Source: Patescibacteria group bacterium (lineage in GTDB: Bacteria > Patescibacteriota > Minisyncoccia > Phycocordibacterales > UBA9973). Taken from it: 17,189 nucleotides of DNA. The translations under genes were made by a program, and so were the position numbers. The stretch is from NCBI GenBank assembly GCA_030916575.1, contig JAUPWJ010000026.1, positions 1-17,189 on the forward strand, given 5' to 3'. Of this stretch, positions 12,930 to 17,189 are shown piece by piece (within the stretch, counting starts at the first letter, position 1; the number at the start of each line of letters is the position of its first letter). The notes beneath the pieces are model-generated. The model was not told the DNA's origin. It did not search any database and saw only the letters and a list, made by a program, of their open reading frames with translations.

Positions 12930-14039
12930 ATGAGTATATTAATCTTTGTTGTAATTTTATTAGTTTTGGTCTTAGTCCACGAATGGGGACATTTTTTTAC
13001 TGCGAAAAAGTTTGGTATTCGTGTAGATGAATTTGGTTTCGGTTTCCCACCGAGAGCTTTGAAACTTTTTAAAAAAGGGGAGACACTCTACACCCTAAAT
13101 TGGCTACCTATTGGTGGCTTTGTGAAAATTTTCGGTGAGAATCCTGATGATGAGAATACAAATGGCCCAGATAAGGATAGAAGTTTTGTAAATAAACCAA
13201 GATGGCAACAAGCCATCGTGCTTTTTGCTGGAGTATTTATGAATTTTATTTTAGCCTGGGTTTTATTTTCTGTAGGACTTTTCTCCGGTATGCCTATGTC
13301 TGTACAGAATGCACCGGAGAGTTATAACATACAAGATTCAAACTTGATGATTATATCTATTTCTCCATCATCTCCAGCAGAAAAAGCCGGACTAGAATCT
13401 AGAGATAAAATTGTTTATTTGGGCGCAGGTGAAGATGATTTCATTGAAGCTCCTAATATTACGCCTGAAGTTTTGAAAGATTTTATTATTACTCACCCAA
13501 AAAATGAGATAGAGATAGGGTATTTACGAGGTAAAGATAATGTTATGAACATTGCTTTAGTTACTCCAGAATTAAAAGACGAAAAACCATTAATAGGAGT
13601 ATCTTCAGATGTTATAGGAATAGTAAAACTTCCACTCCTTTCTTCCTTTGTTGAAGGAATGAACGTAACCTTATCTGCTACTAAGGACACAGCTTTTGGG
13701 CTTTATAGCCTCATAGCTAATGGAATAAAAGGCACAGGAAGTTTTGATTCTGTGACTGGGCCTGTAGGTATAGTAAAGCTTGTAGGTAGTGCAGCCTCCT
13801 TCGGTTTTATTTATTTACTTTCATTTGCAGCATATATTTCTATAAACTTAGCAATCATAAACCTCGTCCCATTTCCAGCACTCGATGGCGGAAGACTTCT
13901 CTTCTTACTTATTGAAAAAATAAAAGGTTCTCGCATAAATGCAAAATTTGCAAATTATGCAAACATGATTGGTTTCGGAATTCTAATTCTCCTTATGGTA
14001 GTCGTGACTTATCACGATATAGTAAAATTGGTGAAATAA
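12930..14039 (+). CDS. rseP: RseP-family site-2 zinc metalloprotease with PDZ domain
   Basis: This intramembrane M50 protease cleaves transmembrane substrates such as anti-sigma factors or signal-peptide remnants. The 369-residue protein starts with a membrane segment holding the active site HEWGH (H17, E18, H21). A conserved FGFGFPPRALKLFKK stretch follows, then LNWLPIGGFVKIFGE (the membrane-associated beta hairpin), a second membrane segment near 90-115, and one PDZ domain at about 125-215 (IISISPSSPAEKAGLESRDKI). The C-terminal membrane part carries NLVPFPALDGGRLLF with the third metal ligand Asp. One PDZ domain, not two as in E. coli, is usual outside proteobacteria. It lies 15 nt after the four-helix gene and ends the operon before a convergent terminator. 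No candidate anti-sigma substrate is nearby. Confidence 0.96.
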   Translation: MSILIFVVILLVLVLVHEWGHFFTAKKFGIRVDEFGFGFPPRALKLFKKGETLYTLNWLPIGGFVKIFGENPDDENTNGPDKDRSFVNKPRWQQAIVLFAGVFMNFILAWVLFSVGLFSGMPMSVQNAPESYNIQDSNLMIISISPSSPAEKAGLESRDKIVYLGAGEDDFIEAPNITPEVLKDFIITHPKNEIEIGYLRGKDNVMNIALVTPELKDEKPLIGVSSDVIGIVKLPLLSSFVEGMNVTLSATKDTAFGLYSLIANGIKGTGSFDSVTGPVGIVKLVGSAASFGFIYLLSFAAYISINLAIINLVPFPALDGGRLLFLLIEKIKGSRINAKFANYANMIGFGILILLMVVVTYHDIVKLVK

Positions 14040-14041
14040 AA

Positions 14042-14083
14042 AATAGGCTGGTATATTACTTGTTGTAACGTACCAGCCCTATT
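14042..14083. terminator. Bidirectional terminator between convergent rseP and the small membrane gene
   Basis: AATAGGCTGGTA (14042-14053) pairs with TACCAGCCCTATT (14071-14083) with a single bulged C. Inside, TTAC (14056-14059) and GTAA (14065-14068) extend the stem around a 5-nt loop. On the minus strand the stem is followed by a T-run (TTTTTTATTT), a good intrinsic terminator for the small gene at 14098-14400. On the plus strand the T-rich tail is weak, so it is a poorer terminator for rseP. Confidence 0.8.
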
Positions 14084-14097
14084 ACCAAAATTCTATT

Positions 14098-14400
14098 CTA
14101 ATCCCAATATTCTATTTCAAATAAACGTCTCGCATTCGTCTCTGTTCCGCCCGCTCCCTCACCAAGGTCGGTGATAATTGCAAAACTATAATTTTTTATA
14201 CCTGCATTTTCAAGTATAATTCGATTTGGTACAACATACGATCGATCACCACGAGGTACTTCAGCCCCTATCCTTTTTTTCTTCCCGGTTCCCGGCAAGT
14301 ATTTAGGAGCTTTTTTTCTGAATGGTGTGAATAAGATTATTCCTAATACAATAATTGTTGTAATTGTTAAGAACATGGTGACTTTTGTAGGTAAGTCCAT
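14098..14400 (-). CDS. Small single-pass membrane protein, hypothetical
   Basis: A 100-residue ORF with one N-terminal membrane segment (about residues 7-26, VTMFLTITTIIVLGIILFTP), a positive cluster RKKAPKYLPGTGKKKR just after it, and a polar C-terminal part ending in RLFEIEYWD. By the positive-inside rule the Lys/Arg-rich side is likely cytoplasmic. I do not recognise the family. It has its own transcription unit: a good promoter at 14506-14478, a leader of about 70 nt with a strong hairpin, and an intrinsic terminator just beyond the stop. These signals make it more than a chance ORF. No Shine-Dalgarno is seen before the ATG at 14400. Neighbours (cysS, rseP) do not point to a role. Confidence 0.65.
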   Translation of the reverse strand: MDLPTKVTMFLTITTIIVLGIILFTPFRKKAPKYLPGTGKKKRIGAEVPRGDRSYVVPNRIILENAGIKNYSFAIITDLGEGAGGTETNARRLFEIEYWD

Positions 14401-14426
14401 TTTTATGGTTTTAAAACAACAGAAGG

Positions 14427-14466
14427 ACCGACCCGACTGTTTAGAGAGATAACCAGTTCGGTTGGT
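14427..14466 (-). promoter_or_regulatory. Hairpin at the 5' end of the small membrane gene mRNA
   Basis: Seen on the plus strand, CCGACCCGACTG (14428-14439) pairs with CAGTTCGGTTGG (14454-14465): ten Watson-Crick or G-T pairs in DNA terms around a single C-C mismatch, plus A14427-T14466, with a 14-nt loop. On the minus-strand transcript it would begin about five bases from the predicted start at 14471. A T-rich stretch without a clean T-run follows, so it could be a leader structure or a weak terminator for cysS read-through. Confidence 0.6.
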
Positions 14467-14477
14467 TTTTCAAAAGA

Positions 14478-14506
14478 TTTATATCATGCTTTAGTTTTTT
14501 TGTAAA
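14478..14506 (-). promoter_or_regulatory. Promoter of the small membrane gene
   Basis: On the minus strand TTTACA (14506-14501, five of six matches to consensus) and TATAAA (14483-14478) are exactly 17 nt apart, and TGA precedes the -10, making it extended. It lies just after the cysS stop. Predicted transcription start is near 14471, giving a leader of about 71 nt. Confidence 0.7.
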
Positions 14507-14509
14507 TAT

Positions 14510-15862
14510 TTAAATTTTTAAAACTTTCTGACCCAAGTCAGTATCTTTTACTTCATAGCCTAGAGATTTTATCTCATCACGGAGTTCGTCCGCGAGTTTG
14601 AAGTCTTTATTTTTACGAGCCACTTCACGTGCCTCCACGAGTTTTTGTATATCTTCTGGAATAACATCTTGTTCTAGATTTGCGAAACCTAAACCCAAAA
14701 CTTTATCAAAATCTAACATTGTAGCTTTTCTGTCAGCCGGTATGATATTTTCATCAGCGATTAAACTCCAAAGTGTCGCAAGAGCGCGGGGAGTATCTAG
14801 GTCATCGCTCACATGATTTTTAAATTTCTTTTTATATTCTTCATTTACTTCTCCTACTTCATTTCCTAAATCCAAGTAAAGTCTTTGAAGTCTCTTTAGA
14901 GCCACCTCAGAAGCTTTTAGTGCATCCCAGACGAAGTTTACCCGTGTGCCATAATTTGCCATCAATAACCAAAAACGATACACCACAGGGTCAATACCTT
15001 TATCTATTAAGTCTCTTAATGTAAAAAAGTTCCCGGCTGATTTCGCCATCTTTTTACCATCAACTAATACCCATTCATTATGAAGCCAGTAATTTACGAA
15101 TTTTTTATCAGTAGCACCTTCACTTTGAGCAATTTCATTTTCATGGTGGGGGAATATATTATCAACTCCACCTGTATGAATATCTATTTGTTCACCCAGG
15201 TTCGTCATAGACATTGCAGAGCATTCTATATGCCAGCCAGGGCGTCCTTTACCTAAAGATGTTTCCCAGAAGACATCACCATCATTAAGATCCCATGCTT
15301 TCCAAAGTGCAAAGTCTTGAGCATTCTCTTTATCGTATTCATCAGTTTTAATTCTTCCAGAAGCATTTTCTTTTTGTTCTTCTATTACTAAATTAGATAA
15401 TTTTCCATAATTTGGGAATTTTTTTATATCATAATATACAGAGCCATCTTCGCTTTTATAAGCAATACCTTTCTCTAGTAGAATTTCCACAAGACTTACC
15501 ATTTCACTTACATAATCAGTAGCCTTAGTAAATTTAGATGGAGGCAAAATATTTAATTCTTTACAATCTTCATAAAAACCCAGAGTGTAATACTCAGTAA
15601 ATTCTTTTAAAGTTTTTCCTTGTTTTATAGAGTCGCGAATAGTTTTATCATCAATGTCTGTAATATTCATGATGTGATTTACAGGATAGCCATTATAAAG
15701 AAGAACTCTTTTTAAGATATCAGCAAAAACATACGCTCGGTAATTACCGATATGTGGGTAGTTATATACAGTTGGCCCGCAACTGTAAAAAGTAACCTCA
15801 TTTTTATTTATCGGTATAAATTCCTCTTTTGTTTTTGACAGAGTGTTATAAAAACTAAGCAT
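14510..15862 (-). CDS. cysS: Cysteinyl-tRNA synthetase
   Basis: It charges tRNA-Cys. The 450-residue class I enzyme has the HIGH motif as HIGN (37-40), the KMSKS motif as KMAKS (271-275), and zinc ligands C28, C214, H239 and E243, which match E. coli C28, C209, H234 and E238 with a constant offset of five for the last three. Other signatures are SCGPTVYNYPHIGNYRAYVFADIL in two parts, FALWKAW, and RPGWHIECSAMS. The C-terminal anticodon region is short and ends with the common ADELRDEIKSLGYEVKDT-type segment, so the length is close to E. coli's 461. Only four bases separate its ATG from the PerM-family stop, so it is the second gene of that operon. It is the one protein here that acts directly on cysteine charging, which matters for the Cys-leader at 5159. 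Confidence 0.97.
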   Translation of the reverse strand: MLSFYNTLSKTKEEFIPINKNEVTFYSCGPTVYNYPHIGNYRAYVFADILKRVLLYNGYPVNHIMNITDIDDKTIRDSIKQGKTLKEFTEYYTLGFYEDCKELNILPPSKFTKATDYVSEMVSLVEILLEKGIAYKSEDGSVYYDIKKFPNYGKLSNLVIEEQKENASGRIKTDEYDKENAQDFALWKAWDLNDGDVFWETSLGKGRPGWHIECSAMSMTNLGEQIDIHTGGVDNIFPHHENEIAQSEGATDKKFVNYWLHNEWVLVDGKKMAKSAGNFFTLRDLIDKGIDPVVYRFWLLMANYGTRVNFVWDALKASEVALKRLQRLYLDLGNEVGEVNEEYKKKFKNHVSDDLDTPRALATLWSLIADENIIPADRKATMLDFDKVLGLGFANLEQDVIPEDIQKLVEAREVARKNKDFKLADELRDEIKSLGYEVKDTDLGQKVLKI

Positions 15863-15866
15863 ATAT

Positions 15867-16892
15867 TTATTGAATTACTGGGTCCTCTTTGAATTCTGAT
15901 TTATAAATTGAGATTAAAGTATAAAGCAAACTCACAGCAAGCGGGCCGACGAGAACTCCGACAGGGCCGAGTACTGCTATACCTCCCAATACTGCGAAGA
16001 GGATAAATAATGGAGGAATATTTACTTTACTGCCGACGATGTAAGGATTTAATAAATTATCAACTGTACCGACAATGATTACACACCAGATTAAGAATCC
16101 AATTGCTTGTGCATCATGACCTGTAGCGAAAAGGAAAAGTATCGCGGGGACTGACACGAATGCAGTTCCTATCATTGGAACCAGAGATGCAATAGCAGCG
16201 ACGACTCCCCAGAGCGCACCATTTGGAATTCCGAAAATAGCAAAGCCGACAGCCATGAGCAAACCTTGTATAACAGCAATAAGAAGATAACCCTTGATAA
16301 CTCCGTTTACGGCTCTCTCTAGTCGCACAATTATTTTTCTATCATCTCTATCTGCAAGAGGTGAGAGCTCTACTAGAGCTTGCCTCCACCTTGCGCCGTC
16401 TTTGAGAAAATAAAATAAAGATAAGAATATGAGAGTCAGCGAGAAAAATGTAGAGAGTGTAGTGCTAAATATTTTCGCAACATTATTTGAAACAAGAAGA
16501 GCAAAGTCTGACGCCTTTTCCTTTATATCTACACTTATGCCATTCGGCAAGATATCGTTTATTCCGTTTCCAATAGAATCTATAAACGGCCCTACTCCTT
16601 GGCCTTCCACAATTGATTTGTAAACATCTTGGCTTTGATTAAATACAAGGACTCCGATGCCGGAAATTGGCCCTAAGAGCATCACAGCGAATAAAATGAC
16701 TGTAAGCAAACTCGCAAGCCAGCTCGGTGCATGTCTTCTTTTGAGCCATTCATATACAGGGTAAAGGACAATAGCGAAACATATGCTTAAAACTAATACT
16801 ATCCAGAAGGGCTTAAATATTAAAAAGGTAAAAACAAATGTAGTTAAAAATAGGCCGAAAAAGAAATAACGCTCTATAATTTTTGTTTGCAT
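15867..16892 (-). CDS. AI-2E/PerM-family membrane protein
   Basis: The 341-residue protein has about eight predicted membrane segments: a pair near 10-45 (FFFGLFLTTFVFTFLIF onward), one near 60-85, a soluble middle part with an amphipathic region (about 95-150), then TM segments from about 150 on, including TLSTFFSLTLIFLSLFYFLKDG. The C-terminal half shows the family hallmarks GYLLIAVIQGLLMAVGFAIFGIPN in parts, a run through VAAIASLVPMIGTAFVSVPA, and NLLNPYIVGSKVNIPPLFILFAVLGGI with GPVGVLVGPL. PF01594 members export diverse substrates or act as proton/sodium antiporters; the AI-2 name should not be read as quorum sensing here. The start ATG 16892 has an extended -10 box with leaderless spacing. 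It leads an operon with cysS. Confidence 0.9.
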   Translation of the reverse strand: MQTKIIERYFFFGLFLTTFVFTFLIFKPFWIVLVLSICFAIVLYPVYEWLKRRHAPSWLASLLTVILFAVMLLGPISGIGVLVFNQSQDVYKSIVEGQGVGPFIDSIGNGINDILPNGISVDIKEKASDFALLVSNNVAKIFSTTLSTFFSLTLIFLSLFYFLKDGARWRQALVELSPLADRDDRKIIVRLERAVNGVIKGYLLIAVIQGLLMAVGFAIFGIPNGALWGVVAAIASLVPMIGTAFVSVPAILFLFATGHDAQAIGFLIWCVIIVGTVDNLLNPYIVGSKVNIPPLFILFAVLGGIAVLGPVGVLVGPLAVSLLYTLISIYKSEFKEDPVIQ

Positions 16893-16898
16893 GGCTTT

Positions 16899-16927
16899 AG
16901 TATATCAAGGACTTGCAATTTCTTCAA
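16899..16927 (-). promoter_or_regulatory. Promoter of the PerM-cysS operon, leaderless spacing
   Basis: On the minus strand TTGAAG (16927-16922) and TATACT (16904-16899) are 17 nt apart with TGA before the -10. Six nucleotides separate the box from ATG 16892, putting the transcription start on the A of the start codon. It overlaps the divergent rplU promoter. Confidence 0.65.
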
Positions 16928-16933
16928 ATATCG

Positions 16934-16939
16934 TATAAT
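16934..16939 (+). promoter_or_regulatory. -10 box of the rplU promoter
   Basis: A perfect TATAAT at 16934-16939 with TTGCAA at 16913-16918 (15 nt apart, a little short). The predicted start near 16946 leaves about four bases before the ATG at 16950. It shares a 57-bp spacer with the divergent PerM promoter. Confidence 0.55.
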
Positions 16940-16949
16940 ATGGACTGAT

Positions 16950-17189
16950 ATGAAAAAGGAGGAATTTGCAGTTATACAAACAGGTGGAAAACAATACAAA
17001 GTCTCAGAAGGGACCGTTGTTTCTATTGAGAAAATAAAGGAAATTGGTAAAGAATTCGCAAAAGGGGATAAAATCGTTTTCGATAAAGTCCTTCTTGTAG
17101 ATGATGGAAAAGATACAACAATCGGTACTCCATATATCACAGGCGCAAAAGTTGCTGCTGAAATCATGGAAATCGGCCGAGCAAAGAAA
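16950..17189 (+). CDS. rplU: Ribosomal protein L21 (partial, C-terminus missing)
   Basis: The first 80 residues of L21, a 23S rRNA-binding protein of the large subunit, are present before the window ends. The diagnostic start EFAVIQTGGKQYKVSEGTVV is followed by GDKIVFDKVLLVDDG and the TIGTPYITGAKVAAEI strand pair, as in bacterial L21. ATG 16950 adds only a few residues (MKKE) to the usual N-terminus. A perfect AAGGAGG lies at 16956-16962, but inside codons 3-5 of this frame, two bases before codon TTT where many L21 proteins begin, so it is too close to any start and too late for the ATG. With a TATAAT ten nucleotides before the ATG, start from a nearly leaderless mRNA is likely. rpmA commonly follows rplU but is outside the window. 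Confidence 0.95.
   Translation, partial: MKKEEFAVIQTGGKQYKVSEGTVVSIEKIKEIGKEFAKGDKIVFDKVLLVDDGKDTTIGTPYITGAKVAAEIMEIGRAKK

Noticed and set aside
16874..17167. 97-residue minus-strand ORF
   Set aside because: It is antisense to rplU and overlaps the start of the PerM gene and its promoter.
1..17189. CRISPR arrays, insertion sequences, tRNA or rRNA genes, phage genes
   Set aside because: No regularly spaced repeats, transposase or integrase motifs, terminal inverted repeats, or recognisable tRNA or rRNA sequence were seen by eye.

Overview
The window looks like a piece of an AT-rich Patescibacteria (Candidate Phyla Radiation) chromosome, most likely Parcubacteria-like. This rests on gene content and style rather than on a marker tree: short, stripped-down versions of core proteins (a PriA whose helicase motifs have eroded, a 233-residue delta' clamp-loader protein), a large Cys-rich protein of a type I associate with this group, almost no Shine-Dalgarno sites, and promoters whose -10 box sits 6-7 nt before the start codon. 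The standard code fits: all 15 well-supported genes with a visible end stop at TAA or TAG and none needs TGA read as an amino acid.

Layout. 1-2750 (minus): a partial membrane-anchored DUF4349-like protein, preceded by a degenerate priA. 2789-5120 (plus): guaA and a ROK-family sugar-kinase-like gene, divergent from priA. 5121-5533 (plus): a compact transcription unit with a strong promoter, a leaderless 24-codon Cys-rich ORF, a trp-like set of alternative hairpins ending in a terminator, a 40-residue unknown protein with the window's clearest Shine-Dalgarno, and a final terminator. 5534-8364 (minus): guaB then purA. 8461-11939 (plus): mreB, a delta'-like gene, a 584-residue zinc-ribbon protein of unknown function. 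11966-14039 (plus): frr, a four-helix-bundle (S23/IVP) gene, rseP. 14042-14083: convergent terminator. 14098-16892 (minus): an AI-2E/PerM-family membrane protein and cysS in one operon, then a small membrane protein with its own promoter and hairpin leader. 16950-17189 (plus): start of rplU.

How it works together. guaB, guaA and purA handle the IMP branch point (IMP to XMP to GMP, and IMP to adenylosuccinate). priA, the delta' gene, frr, rplU and cysS belong to replication and translation, mreB to cell shape, rseP to membrane proteolysis.

The most exciting element is 5125-5293. It has every part of a ribosome-mediated attenuator: a leaderless peptide with Cys-Cys-Cys and Cys-Cys runs, a 9-nt sequence present twice with its complement between the copies (1:2, 2:3 and 3:4 pairings), and a strong terminator. 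The gene behind it is an unrecognised 40-residue protein. The second broad signal is the repeated TGnTATAAT-6/7 nt-start architecture, which predicts leaderless mRNAs for at least six transcription units.
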